Positions 56,325 through 64,000 of a stretch of 64,000 bases of DNA are shown here, in pieces. Where the stretch lies: assembly GCF_017948245.1 (NCBI RefSeq), contig NZ_CP072865.1:3125501-3189500 (forward strand), read 5' to 3'. Source of the DNA: Rhizobium sp. NLR16a. Its GTDB lineage: Bacteria; Pseudomonadota; Alphaproteobacteria; Rhizobiales; Rhizobiaceae. Made by a program: the position numbers and the translations under genes. The notes beneath the pieces were generated by a model that was not told where the DNA came from, ran no database searches, and worked only from the letters and a program-made list of their open reading frames with translations. How positions within the stretch are numbered: the stretch's first letter is position 1; the number at the start of each line of letters is the position of its first letter.

Positions 56325-56500
56325 CCTGGCGGCGAAATTCTCATCTGAAAATTTAAAGTAAAGAATATCGTTCTTCAAAAGAGATACCGAAGCTTGCGTT
56401 GTCGCAACACCTGACAACGTAGTGATGGTTTGCGCAATACAAAAGAAGGCTGGCCTTGCACCGACGAAAATTTTCGAGACTGCCTACGCCGCCTGGCTCG

Positions 56501-56573
56501 TCAACTGACGCCGCCGGCGTCAGTCAGCAGGAACGTTTCGCCGCAGAGATCTTTGGGCAACAAAGACGCAGGA
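56501..56573 (-). pseudogene. Duplicated remnant of the glyQ 3' end
   Basis: On the minus strand this reads [14 protein letters not shown] followed by a stop. The real GlyQ C-terminus reads [14 protein letters not shown]. The DNA at 56504-56547 matches 57156-57198 at about 90 percent, in the same orientation, and a weaker match runs to about 56573. It lies 13 bases beyond the end of the kinase-like gene, so that gene is flanked by direct repeats of the glyQ end. No further glyQ sequence is seen to either side. Confidence 0.75.
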
Positions 56574-56586
56574 TTCTCGGCTGTCG

Positions 56587-57138
56587 TCAAACACCGATAT
56601 GCGTGCGAATTCGAGCCGCCGTCTGCTCCGGCGAAAGGTCCGTCGTATCAATTTCGACTGTGTATTCAGCCAGTCCGCGCAACAGTTTATAGTTTGCCCG
56701 GAGCTGTTGCAGCTTCGCCGGATCCGTCAGCTTGAGCGCCTCGGATCGGCCGGGAGAGATGAGGCGCCTGGCATTCTCCTCCGGCGCGCAATCGAGGAGA
56801 ACCGCGACCAGATCCGCGCCTCTGGCGGCAGCCAGATCGACATACGAGGAGAACATCGCACCATCATGCTCGTCATCCGCAAGAGCATCGGTAAAGACGA
56901 AGCTTTCAGCCGGATCGGCGTGCAAGGCGTGGTCGAAAACCGCTCGTCGAATCTGCTTACGCAGTGATGCATGCAGAGGATTGCTGCGGGCGAAAAGAAC
57001 TTCGGCCGGATTGAGCAGCGTGTGATTGTCGATGAGCCGCGCGCCGAGGCTTCTCGCCAGCAATCGGCCGACCGTCAGCTTCCCGGTGCCTGGCCAGCCG
57101 TTGAGATGGACGATACGGCCGGCAGGCTTTTGCGTCAC
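56587..57138 (-). CDS. P-loop kinase-like ATPase
   Basis: A 183-residue P-loop protein of the AAA_33/shikimate- or zeta-toxin-like kinase type. Walker A is [10 protein letters not shown] at residues 13-22. The acidic region [20 protein letters not shown] and a lid-like arginine segment ([20 protein letters not shown]) follow, and the C-terminus is [17 protein letters not shown]. Such proteins phosphorylate small molecules or nucleotides; I cannot name the substrate. Translation starts at GTG 57138, overlapping the glyQ stop as GTGA, so it is coupled to glyQ. It is bracketed by the glyQ 3' end and a copy of it, a sign of insertion. Confidence 0.75.
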   Translation of the reverse strand: MTQKPAGRIVHLNGWPGTGKLTVGRLLARSLGARLIDNHTLLNPAEVLFARSNPLHASLRKQIRRAVFDHALHADPAESFVFTDALADDEHDGAMFSSYVDLAAARGADLVAVLLDCAPEENARRLISPGRSEALKLTDPAKLQQLRANYKLLRGLAEYTVEIDTTDLSPEQTAARIRTHIGV

Positions 57139-58091
57139 GCCGCCTCTTTCGACAGGTTGACGCCGCCGGCGTCGGTCAGCAGGAAGGCTTCGCCGCAGGC
57201 CTTGGCGAGCGTGCGCACCCGCAGGATATAGCTCTGGCGCTCGGTCACCGAGATGACGCCGCGGGCGTCGAGCAGGTTGAAGACGTGGCTGGCCTTGATG
57301 CACTGGTCGTAAGCCGGGAAGACGCATTTGTGCAGGCGCTGGTTGTCGCTTTGGCCGGGAGCGCCGGCATCGAGCAGCGCCCGGCATTCCTTCTCGGCAT
57401 CGACGAAGTGGCGATGGAGCATCTCGGTATTGGCGAATTCGAAATTGTGACGCGAATATTCCTGCTCGGCCTGCAGGAAGACGTCGCCATAGCTGATCTT
57501 CTCGTCGCCCTCGCGGCCGTTGAAATTCAGATCATAGACGTTGTCGACGCCCTGGACATACATGGCGAGGCGCTCGAGACCATAGGTCAGTTCCCCGGCG
57601 ACCGGCGCGCATTCGATGCCGCAGACCTGCTGAAAATAGGTGAATTGCGAGACTTCCATGCCGTCGCACCAGCATTCCCAGCCGAGACCCCAGGCGCCGA
57701 GCGTCGGGCTTTCCCAGTCGTCCTCGACGAAACGGATGTCGTGCAGCAGCGGATCGAGACCGATCGCCGCCAGCGAGCCGAGATAGAGCTCCTGCAGATT
57801 GGGCGGGTTCGGCTTCAGGATGACCTGGTACTGGTAATAATGCTGCAGACGGTTCGGGTTTTCGCCATAGCGGCCGTCGGACGGGCGCCGCGACGGCTGG
57901 ACATAGGCTGCCTTCCACGGCTTCGGCCCGAGGGCGCGCAGCGTGGTGGCCGGATGGAAGGTGCCGGCGCCGACTTCCATGTCGTAGGGCTGCAGCACCG
58001 CGCAACCCTTGTCCGCCCAGTAACCATGCAGGGTCAGGATCAGCGCCTGGAAGGAGCGCTTCGGGTTCATATGGTCTGGGATGGCTGACAT
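57135..58091 (-). CDS. glyQ: Glycyl-tRNA synthetase alpha subunit
   Basis: The catalytic alpha subunit of glycyl-tRNA synthetase, 318 residues, with the strongly conserved sequence [43 protein letters not shown] (read in parts), [30 protein letters not shown] and the helices [13 protein letters not shown]. It forms the active enzyme with GlyS, whose gene is 12 kb away on the other strand. The start is ATG 58091; ATG 58070 is a second possibility. The stop overlaps the GTG of the kinase-like gene. It follows the small membrane protein gene on the same strand after 120 bases. Confidence 0.96.
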   Translation of the reverse strand: MSAIPDHMNPKRSFQALILTLHGYWADKGCAVLQPYDMEVGAGTFHPATTLRALGPKPWKAAYVQPSRRPSDGRYGENPNRLQHYYQYQVILKPNPPNLQELYLGSLAAIGLDPLLHDIRFVEDDWESPTLGAWGLGWECWCDGMEVSQFTYFQQVCGIECAPVAGELTYGLERLAMYVQGVDNVYDLNFNGREGDEKISYGDVFLQAEQEYSRHNFEFANTEMLHRHFVDAEKECRALLDAGAPGQSDNQRLHKCVFPAYDQCIKASHVFNLLDARGVISVTERQSYILRVRTLAKACGEAFLLTDAGGVNLSKEAA

Positions 58092-58211
58092 GAAACGGCA
58101 CCGATTGCTTGGGAATTATCGGCGCGACAGGTGCCATGGTGGGCGGCAGGGGTCAAGGGTTTTGCGGGGGCGAGGAGCTGTGCGGAGACACACGAGGCTT
58201 TTCGCCGAGAC

Positions 58212-58403
58212 CTATTCGTCATCCCGCTTCAACCGATATTCCCCGGTCACGGGATCTTTGACCAGCGTGCCGATCGCGCCGGTCTGGCGCTCTTTCTCGG
58301 CGCGGCGGGACTTTTCGGCGAGCTTGCGGGCATCGGAGACGAAGCGGCGGTAGAGCCACCAGGCCGAAAAGACCAGCACCAGGATGGTGATAAGCTGTGC
58401 CAT
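58212..58403 (-). CDS. Small membrane-anchored hypothetical protein
   Basis: A 63-residue protein with one N-terminal membrane span (LITILVLVFSAWWLYRRFV, residues 4-22), then a charged, helical cytoplasmic stretch and the end LVKDPVTGEYRLKRDDE. It lies 17 bases after the S49 protease gene stop and before glyQ on the same strand, so it is probably in the same transcript. GAGAGGGC precedes ATG 58403. No family is recognised; the pattern KDPVTGEYR suggests a small zinc-ribbon-free regulator or assembly factor, which is speculation. Confidence 0.7.
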   Translation of the reverse strand: MAQLITILVLVFSAWWLYRRFVSDARKLAEKSRRAEKERQTGAIGTLVKDPVTGEYRLKRDDE

Positions 58404-58420
58404 GCCCTCTCTTGCTCCTC

Positions 58421-59281
58421 TCAAAGCCCGAAGCGGCTCCACAATGCTCTCTCTTCCGCCGCTTCGACAAGTCCCGTTGCGAGACCTGCCCCCGCGCCTT
58501 CGAGTGTAACAGGCGATACGCCGGGAATGCGGCGGCCGAAGAGGCCGCGGCCGGCGGTGACGAGTTCCAGCCGGGTCTTCTGGCCGTAGCGCCGCTTCAA
58601 TTCCTGGCGCATGTCGCCGATACCGTCGATGAGGCCAAGCTCGAGGCCGCGCGTACCGCTCCAGAACAGGCCGGAAAACACCGTCGCATCATCCGTCAGC
58701 TTGCCGGCGCGGCGCTCACGCACCATTGCGATGAAGACCTGGTGGATTTCGAGCTGCAGGCTCTTGAGGTACTCGATATCCTTTTCCTTTTCCGGCTGGA
58801 ACGGATCGAGGATCACCTTGTTTTCGCCGGCCGTATAGACGCGGCGCTCGACGCCGATCTTCTTCAGGAGCTCGGGAAAGCCGAAACCGCCGGAGACGAC
58901 GCCGATCGAGCCGACGATCGAGGTGGCGTCGGCGATGATCTCGTCGCCGGCAAGCGCGATCATGTAGCCGCCGGAAGCGGCGACATCCTCGACGAAAACA
59001 AGCACCTTCTTCTGCTTTTCGCGGGCGAGCTCACGAATGCGGGTGAAGATCAGGCGGGACTGAACAGGCGAGCCGCCTGGCGAATTGATTGTTATGGCAA
59101 CCGCCGGCGCCTCCTTCATGGCGAAGGCCTTTTCCAGGACCGGGGCGACATTGGCGAGATTGAGGGTGGGCCTGAACTGGCCACCGCCGCTGATGATCGC
59201 ACCCTGCAGCCTGACGACGGGAACGGTGAGGCCCTCCTTGCGGAACCGTTTCGGCAGCAGCTTTTTCAAGAATCCGGCCAT
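58421..59281 (-). CDS. S49-family (SppA-like) serine protease
   Basis: A 286-residue S49 protease of the short form. The nucleophile is Ser103 in DVAASGGYMIAL and the general base is Lys155 in TAGENKVILDP, the Ser-Lys dyad of signal peptide peptidase SppA. ITINSPGGSPVQSR and SIGVVSGGFGFPELL are family signatures, and the C-terminus ends near the repeated LGLIDGIGD. No clear N-terminal membrane span is seen in this start (ATG 59281), so it may be soluble or membrane-associated; the longer frame from 59419 lacks a ribosome-binding site. The protein is half the length of E. coli SppA. Confidence 0.87.
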   Translation of the reverse strand: MAGFLKKLLPKRFRKEGLTVPVVRLQGAIISGGGQFRPTLNLANVAPVLEKAFAMKEAPAVAITINSPGGSPVQSRLIFTRIRELAREKQKKVLVFVEDVAASGGYMIALAGDEIIADATSIVGSIGVVSGGFGFPELLKKIGVERRVYTAGENKVILDPFQPEKEKDIEYLKSLQLEIHQVFIAMVRERRAGKLTDDATVFSGLFWSGTRGLELGLIDGIGDMRQELKRRYGQKTRLELVTAGRGLFGRRIPGVSPVTLEGAGAGLATGLVEAAEERALWSRFGL

Positions 59282-59397
59282 TTCCCATCCTTCGCTTCGG
59301 CTCGCGCGATCGTCAATCCGCGATCGCATCCATGTATGCGCTGGAACGACAAACGCAATGGCCGCGTTCCTGAAAAACATCGGATTGATTTTCTTGT

Positions 59398-59412
59398 TGC
59401 GAATGACTTGCA
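59398..59412. promoter_or_regulatory. Candidate metalloregulator box upstream of mntH
   Basis: TGCGAATGACTTGCA is an imperfect 15-base palindrome (TGCRAAxxAxTTGCA type), 52 bases before the mntH start. It resembles the box of the rhizobial Fur-family regulator Mur, but the match is by memory and not exact. Confidence 0.45.
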
Positions 59413-59463
59413 TTATCATTCTAATCGGTCATAGTGCACGGACGATAAACAGGTGGAAATGGC

Positions 59464-60804
59464 ATGGACGCCCTCAATCCCAATGCAAAAAGCGGCTGGC
59501 GGCACGAACGCGGAGAGGCGTCGCTGTCGGACGTCTACCGCACTGTGGGCACGGGGCGTCACAGCTCGATATGGCGCCGGGCGGCGGCCTTTGCCGGGCC
59601 GGGTTACATGGTCGCCGTCGGCTACATGGACCCAGGCAACTGGGCGACCTCGCTCGCCGGCGGCTCGAAATTCGGTTATGCGCTGCTCACCGTCGCGCTG
59701 CTTTCCAACGTGATGGCAATCGTGCTGCAATCGCTCTGCGCGCGGCTGGCGATCGCCTCCGGCCGCGACCTCGCGCAGGCCTGCCGCGACGCCTTTCCTA
59801 AATATGTCTCAGTGCCGCTCTGGGCCTTTGCGGAAATCGCCATCATCGCCACCGACATTGCCGAGGTGATCGGCACGGCAATCGGCCTCAACCTGCTCTT
59901 CGGCATCCCGCTGGAGCTCGGCGTTCTCATCACCGCGCTGGACGTCTTCCTGATCCTCTTCCTGCAGAAGCTCGGCTTCCGCTGGGTGGAAGCCTTCATC
60001 ATCGCGCTGCTCGGCGTGATCGCGCTCTGCTTCGGCGTGCAGATCTTCCTTGCCGATCCGCAATGGGGCGCCGTTATTACCGGCTTCTTCCCGACAACCG
60101 AAATCGTCACCAATCCGGAGATGCTCTATCTCGCGCTCGGCATCCTCGGTGCGACGGTCATGCCGCACAATCTCTATCTCCATTCCGGCATTGTGCAGAC
60201 GCGGGCCTATGGTCACACGATCCCTGAGAAGAAGGAGGCGCTGACTTATGCGACGATCGACTCCACCGTCGCGCTGTGTTTCGCGCTTCTGATCAATGCC
60301 TCGATCCTGATCCTTGCGGCCGCCGCCTTCAATGCCAACGGCAAGACCGACGTCGTCGAGCTCGGCAATGCCTATGCGCTGCTGTCGCCGCTGCTCGGCC
60401 TCGCGATCGCGCCGACGCTCTTCGGCATCGCGCTTCTGTGCTGCGGCCTCAACTCGACGGTGACGGCGACCCTTGCCGGCCAGATCGTCATGGAAGGCTT
60501 CCTGAAGATCCGGCTGAAACCGTGGGTGCGCCGGCTGATCACCCGCGCTATTGCCATCGTGCCGGCGGCGGTCGTCACCATCTGGTACGGCAACCAGGGC
60601 ACGGCCGAACTCCTGATCCTCACACAGGTGGTGCTCAGCCTGCAGCTTTCCTTCGCGGTCTTTCCGCTTGTGATGTTCACCGCCAGCCGGGCCAAGATGG
60701 GCGAACTCGTCGCGCCGCGCTGGCTGAGCGGCACCGCCTATGTGATCGCCGTCGTCATCGCCGGGCTGAACGTCAAGCTGCTCTTCGACTTCGTCAGCGG
60801 CTAG
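59464..60804 (+). CDS. mntH: Nramp-family manganese/divalent metal transporter
   Basis: A 446-residue Nramp protein with about 11 membrane spans that imports manganese or iron with protons. The metal-binding residues are in MDPGNW (Asp56, Asn59) and in the unwound sixth helix [11 protein letters not shown] (Met233). The conserved loops [13 protein letters not shown] and [12 protein letters not shown] are present. AGGTGG precedes ATG 59464. Upstream lies a palindromic box that could be a manganese-responsive operator. The 3' end overlaps the convergent methyltransferase gene by 11 bases. Confidence 0.94.
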   Translation: MDALNPNAKSGWRHERGEASLSDVYRTVGTGRHSSIWRRAAAFAGPGYMVAVGYMDPGNWATSLAGGSKFGYALLTVALLSNVMAIVLQSLCARLAIASGRDLAQACRDAFPKYVSVPLWAFAEIAIIATDIAEVIGTAIGLNLLFGIPLELGVLITALDVFLILFLQKLGFRWVEAFIIALLGVIALCFGVQIFLADPQWGAVITGFFPTTEIVTNPEMLYLALGILGATVMPHNLYLHSGIVQTRAYGHTIPEKKEALTYATIDSTVALCFALLINASILILAAAAFNANGKTDVVELGNAYALLSPLLGLAIAPTLFGIALLCCGLNSTVTATLAGQIVMEGFLKIRLKPWVRRLITRAIAIVPAAVVTIWYGNQGTAELLILTQVVLSLQLSFAVFPLVMFTASRAKMGELVAPRWLSGTAYVIAVVIAGLNVKLLFDFVSG

Positions 60805-61591
60805 CGATTGACGATCGAAGCCTGGCATAGGCTGCCCGGCCATTGTTGAAATCGTCGACCAGAGGGGAGAACTTGTGGCTCCCCTCTTCGTGCATGATGA
60901 GGGCCGCGCGTAGCGACAGCCGCGCCCGCGAGCCCTTGATGGCGGTCACCAGGATGCGCACGGCATTTTCCCCGGCGCGTGGATGGATGGCGGTGATCTC
61001 GATGCCGCCGAAGCGCCGGCCGCAGGCATCGATGATCTCGGCGATCGACGGAGGCCTGGCGATCAGCGACAATTGCCCGCCCGGGATCATGATGGCGCCG
61101 GCCGTGCGGATCCAGCTTTCGAACAGGCCGTCGGTCATCGCATGGGCTTCGGCCTTCAGCGCATCGGGCGTGCGCCGGTCGCCGGCATCGTTGAAGGGTG
61201 GGTTCATGATCACGTGGTGGAAGCTTTCATCGGCAAGGCCGGCATCGTTGCGCGCCTTGGCGGTCAGCGTCACATCGGCCTCGATGACACTGAGGCGGGC
61301 TGCGAGATGGGCATTTTCCGGCAAAAGGATGCTGCGGCGGGCATAATCGGCCATTTCGGCCGAACGCTCGAACAGCACCACTTGCGTCTTGACAAGGCGC
61401 GAGGCGACGGCAAGGCCGGCAGCACCGGCGCCGGCGCCGAGATCGGCAACTTTGACCGGGCGATCGTCGGCGACAAGGGCGGCCAGCAGCATCGCATCCA
61501 TGCCGGCGCGATGCCCCCTGCCCTTCGGCTGCACCACATGAAAGGCGCCGCGATGGAAGGCATCGATGGTTTCGGCGAATTTACCGGTCAT
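60794..61591 (-). CDS. N6-adenine-type methyltransferase (TrmN6-like)
   Basis: A 265-residue Rossmann methyltransferase. [19 protein letters not shown] (from residue 48) binds SAM and NPPFND at 130-135 is the catalytic NPPF motif for adenine N6 methylation. The N-terminus [21 protein letters not shown] resembles tRNA1(Val) A37 methyltransferase TrmN6/YfiC, its likely role. The start is ATG 61591 behind GAGCGGGCG, 7 bases after the DUF2007 stop, so both form an operon. It overlaps the convergent mntH end. Confidence 0.85.
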   Translation of the reverse strand: MTGKFAETIDAFHRGAFHVVQPKGRGHRAGMDAMLLAALVADDRPVKVADLGAGAGAAGLAVASRLVKTQVVLFERSAEMADYARRSILLPENAHLAARLSVIEADVTLTAKARNDAGLADESFHHVIMNPPFNDAGDRRTPDALKAEAHAMTDGLFESWIRTAGAIMIPGGQLSLIARPPSIAEIIDACGRRFGGIEITAIHPRAGENAVRILVTAIKGSRARLSLRAALIMHEEGSHKFSPLVDDFNNGRAAYARLRSSIASR

Positions 61592-61598
61592 CGCCCGC

Positions 61599-61826
61599 TC
61601 ATGTCCTGTCGCGCAGTTCGCCGCCAAGACCGGCGTCGATCAGGATACGGCGGGCCCGGTCGGCCATTTCCTCATCCACCAGCAGGCGGCGCGGCAGCAT
61701 GCCGAGCGAGCCTTCCAGAACGCTCATCCCCTGATCGGCGATGAAGCAGTGAATTCCGGCATCCTTCATTAGGCTCTCGGCAAAGGAGAGCAGGACGGGA
61801 TCGTTGGCGCGGATAAGTTCATGCAT
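61599..61826 (-). CDS. DUF2007 domain protein
   Basis: A 75-residue protein with the pattern MHELIRANDPVLLSFAESLMKDAGIHCFIADQG...LVDEEMADRARRIL of DUF2007, a family described as putative signal-transducing and related to regulator domains. It has no membrane span. The ATG at 61826 lies eight codons upstream of FAESLM and 84 bases from the divergent polyprenyl synthase start. It is followed directly by the N6-adenine methyltransferase gene. The role is unknown. Confidence 0.85.
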   Translation of the reverse strand: MHELIRANDPVLLSFAESLMKDAGIHCFIADQGMSVLEGSLGMLPRRLLVDEEMADRARRILIDAGLGGELRDRT

Positions 61827-61910
61827 TTGCCGTCTTTTTCCTTCCAATTTCGGCTGACGCGACAATTCACCCCTTGCCGCGCCCATCGCCCCTTTCTATT
61901 GTCAGATGCA

Positions 61911-62951
61911 ATGAATGAACAGGAGTCCGGGTCGTTGGGCGTGGTCATACCGCTTGAAGAAAGCAAAAACAAACTGGCATCCATCAAGCCGTTGGTCGAT
62001 CTCACCAGGGCTGACATGGAGCGGGTGAACCAGCTCATTCTGTCGAAAGCCGGCTCCGACGTGCAGATGATCCCCGAAGTGGCGAACCATCTGATCTCAT
62101 CCGGGGGCAAGCGGCTGAGGCCGATGCTGACGCTGGCGGCCGCCTCGCTGTTCGACTACCGCGGCGAAAACCACATCAAGCTCGCCACCTCGGTCGAATT
62201 CATGCATACGGCAACGCTGCTGCATGACGACGTCGTCGATGAAAGCGACCTGCGCCGCGGCAAATCGACGGCTCGGATGATCTGGGGCAACCAGGCAAGC
62301 GTGCTGGTCGGCGATTTCCTGCTCGGGCAGGCCTTCCGCATGATGGTCGATGTCGGCTCGCTCGATGCGCTCGACGTCTTGTCTTCCGCTGCTTGCGTGA
62401 TCGCCGAAGGCGAAGTGCTGCAGCTTTCCGTCGCCAAGAACATGGAGACGACGGAAGACGACTACCTCTCCGTCATCCGCGCCAAGACGGCGGCTCTCTT
62501 TGCGGCTGCCGCCGAAGTCGGGCCGATCGTCGCCGATGCCGGCCGTTCCGGCCGCAATGCGCTGAAATCCTACGGCATGAATCTCGGCCTCGCCTTTCAG
62601 CTCGTCGACGACGCGCTCGACTATGGCGGCAAGGCCGCCGATCTCGGCAAGAATGTCGGCGACGATTTCCGCGAAGGCAAGATCACGCTGCCCGTCATCC
62701 TGGCCTATCGCCGCGGCACCACGGAGGAGCGCGCCTTCTGGCGCGATGCGATCGAGGCCGGCAACAGCAGCGACGCCAACCTGGAAAAAGCGCTGGGGCT
62801 GATCACCAAATACGGCACGCTGAGCGACACGATCAATCGGGCGGTCCATTACGGCACGATCGCGCGGGACGCGCTGGCGCCGCTTCCCGATACGGTATGG
62901 AAATCCGCCCTGATGGAAGTGATCGACTTCTGCATCGAGCGCGTCAATTGA
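61911..62951 (+). CDS. Polyprenyl diphosphate synthase (octaprenyl/decaprenyl type)
   Basis: A 346-residue trans-prenyltransferase that makes the long ubiquinone side chain from IPP. The first aspartate-rich motif LLHDDVVDESD (Asp106, Asp107, Asp110) and the second FQLVDDALDYGG are present with GGKRLRPML (65-73). The residue before the first motif (His in MHTATLLH) is small enough for long chain products. Rhizobia use ubiquinone-10, so decaprenyl diphosphate is the likely product (inference). Its substrate comes from the dxs pathway and its product goes to UbiA. No strong ribosome-binding site precedes ATG 61911. Confidence 0.93.
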   Translation: MNEQESGSLGVVIPLEESKNKLASIKPLVDLTRADMERVNQLILSKAGSDVQMIPEVANHLISSGGKRLRPMLTLAAASLFDYRGENHIKLATSVEFMHTATLLHDDVVDESDLRRGKSTARMIWGNQASVLVGDFLLGQAFRMMVDVGSLDALDVLSSAACVIAEGEVLQLSVAKNMETTEDDYLSVIRAKTAALFAAAAEVGPIVADAGRSGRNALKSYGMNLGLAFQLVDDALDYGGKAADLGKNVGDDFREGKITLPVILAYRRGTTEERAFWRDAIEAGNSSDANLEKALGLITKYGTLSDTINRAVHYGTIARDALAPLPDTVWKSALMEVIDFCIERVN

Positions 62952-63078
62952 TCGAACGCCGCGATCGAGGCTGATTTTCTTGCAGCGTCGCTCCAAAAAA
63001 GCCATCCTGTTATGAATCAGTGATGACGACTGATTTGCGACCGGCAGCGGCCGGACGCTCTCGAAGAAAGGTTTCCTA

Positions 63079-64000
63079 ATGCGGCAGAGAATTGCCATCC
63101 GTCTTCTTACGAGCGCAGCCCTGGCGGCTGTCCTTTCGCTCGGCGGCGTTGCCGGCGCGAGTGCCGAAGATGCGGCCAAGGCGGGCGATGCCGGTAAGGC
63201 CGAGAGCTTCTTCGATGCCGATAGCGTCACCACTTTCTCCGGCGCCTTCCTCGCCGCGCGCACGGCCGATGTCGATCACGATTACGAAACGGCGATCGCG
63301 CTCTACAAGAAGGCGCTGCAGATCGAGCCCGGCAATCCCGAGATTCGCCAGCGGCTGATGATCTCGCTGCTGCTCAACGGCGACATCAAGGAAGGCGTCA
63401 AATACGCCAATGATCTGAAGAGCGATCCCTCGGTCGAGCGCATCACCACGATCGTGCGCGGCATGGATGCCGTGCGCCGCGACGACTACAAGACCGCCGA
63501 GTCGATCCTGAAATATAAGGGGCCCAACGATCTCGACCGGATGATGAATGACCTGCTGCTCGCCTGGGCCCGGGTCGGCGCCGGCCGCGGCAAGGAAGCG
63601 CTCGCCATGGTCGAGAAGATGAAGGGGCCGGACTGGTTCCGCATCTTCCAGAATTACAATGCCGGTGCGATCGCCGTCGTCACCGGCGACGTGAAATCGG
63701 CCCGCCAGCATCTGAACGACGCCGTGCTCGACAAGGAAGGCGGGGCAACGGCGCCCGACACGTTCATGCGTGCGGTGATGGCGCTTGCCCGCCTGGAGGC
63801 GGCGCAGGGGAACAAGCAGAAGGCGCTCGATGCCGTGTCCGTCGGCGATAACCTGCTGCCGAATTATGCGCCGCTGAATGCGCTGCGCGACAGTATCGAG
63901 AAGGGCGAGAAGCAGGAGCAGCAGGTCAAGACCGCCGAAGAAGGCGCCGCCGGCGTGCTCTTCTCCGTCGGCGGCGCGCTGAACCGCGACGGCGCCGAGG
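63079..64000 (+). CDS. Exported TPR-repeat protein, C-terminus beyond window
   Basis: The frame is open from ATG 63079 to the right edge, 307 codons. It has a signal peptide (IRLLTSAALAAVLSLGGVAG; cleavage near residue 29 in ASA-E), followed by tetratricopeptide repeats: DYETAIALYKKALQIEPGNP is a clear TPR around residues 72-91, with later helices RQRLMISLLLNGDIKEGVKY and LARLEAAQGNKQKALDAV. TPR proteins of this kind are periplasmic scaffolds. AAGG lies five bases before the start. It follows the polyprenyl synthase on the same strand after 127 bases without a gene. The function is not known. Confidence 0.85.
   Translation, partial: MRQRIAIRLLTSAALAAVLSLGGVAGASAEDAAKAGDAGKAESFFDADSVTTFSGAFLAARTADVDHDYETAIALYKKALQIEPGNPEIRQRLMISLLLNGDIKEGVKYANDLKSDPSVERITTIVRGMDAVRRDDYKTAESILKYKGPNDLDRMMNDLLLAWARVGAGRGKEALAMVEKMKGPDWFRIFQNYNAGAIAVVTGDVKSARQHLNDAVLDKEGGATAPDTFMRAVMALARLEAAQGNKQKALDAVSVGDNLLPNYAPLNALRDSIEKGEKQEQQVKTAEEGAAGVLFSVGGALNRDGAE

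Noticed and set aside
1..64000. CRISPR array, tRNA or rRNA genes, intact insertion sequence, prophage
   Set aside because: I read for regular spaced repeats, tRNA-like cloverleaf ends, and transposase, integrase or phage motifs and found none that I could support.

Overview
The window reads as chromosomal DNA of a Rhizobium of the leguminosarum/etli group. The grounds are GC-rich codon use throughout, a complete matABC/matR malonate locus whose operator matches the one I recall from R. leguminosarum bv. trifolii, a chemoreceptor with the context and key residues of S. meliloti McpU, typical rhizobial families (BA14K, DUF982, DUF1217, an HPE1-like protein), and rhizobial palindromic intergenic repeats. 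I saw no tRNA, rRNA, CRISPR array or intact insertion sequence.

Layout. 1-1459: a LysR regulator (cut by the window edge) divergent from an orphan ectoine-synthase gene. 1567-6760: matC-matB-matA on the minus strand, divergent from matR. 7054-19461: thioesterase, HDAC-family deacetylase, xseB, SDR, pirin, phospholipase-D-like protein, dxs, a chemoreceptor, tlyA and a TrmA/RumA-type RNA methyltransferase. 19526-24350: the mcpU-like receptor, then an enoyl-CoA hydratase/acyl-CoA dehydrogenase pair under a LiuR-like palindrome. 24557-31695: CorA-type transporter, small stress or surface proteins, a Rieske oxygenase with repeated boxes upstream, an unknown protein, Sua5/TsaC and a D-2-hydroxyacid dehydrogenase. 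31959-35294: a 1111-residue protein built from about nine DUF1217 repeats. 35595-45941: a DUF6101-like protein, ubiA, MipA, histidine phosphatase, cfa, tex, glyS, DUF523. 46073-53821: an sCache chemoreceptor, a 360-bp MITE-like element, an HPE1-like protein, purD, a DUF2207 membrane protein, aroA. 53912-59281: lemA, a second divergent DUF2207-like lipoprotein, a P-loop kinase-like gene flanked by a duplicated glyQ 3' end, glyQ, a small membrane protein, an S49 protease. 59464-64000: mntH, an N6-adenine methyltransferase, DUF2007, polyprenyl diphosphate synthase and the start of a TPR protein.

Most of the window is core metabolism: isoprenoid and quinone supply (dxs, the polyprenyl synthase, ubiA), translation and RNA modification (glyS, glyQ, tsaC, tlyA, the methyltransferases), purine and shikimate pathways (purD, aroA), and membrane lipid modification (cfa). 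Accessory functions are malonate use, amino-acid and carboxylate chemotaxis, quaternary-amine demethylation, acyl-CoA oxidation and metal transport. The least explained parts are the DUF1217 repeat protein, the glyQ-end duplication around the kinase-like gene with its lower-GC neighbour, the MITE-like element, and several palindromic operators without an obvious local regulator. Starts were chosen by ribosome-binding site, family length and overlap with operators; where the call is open this is stated.
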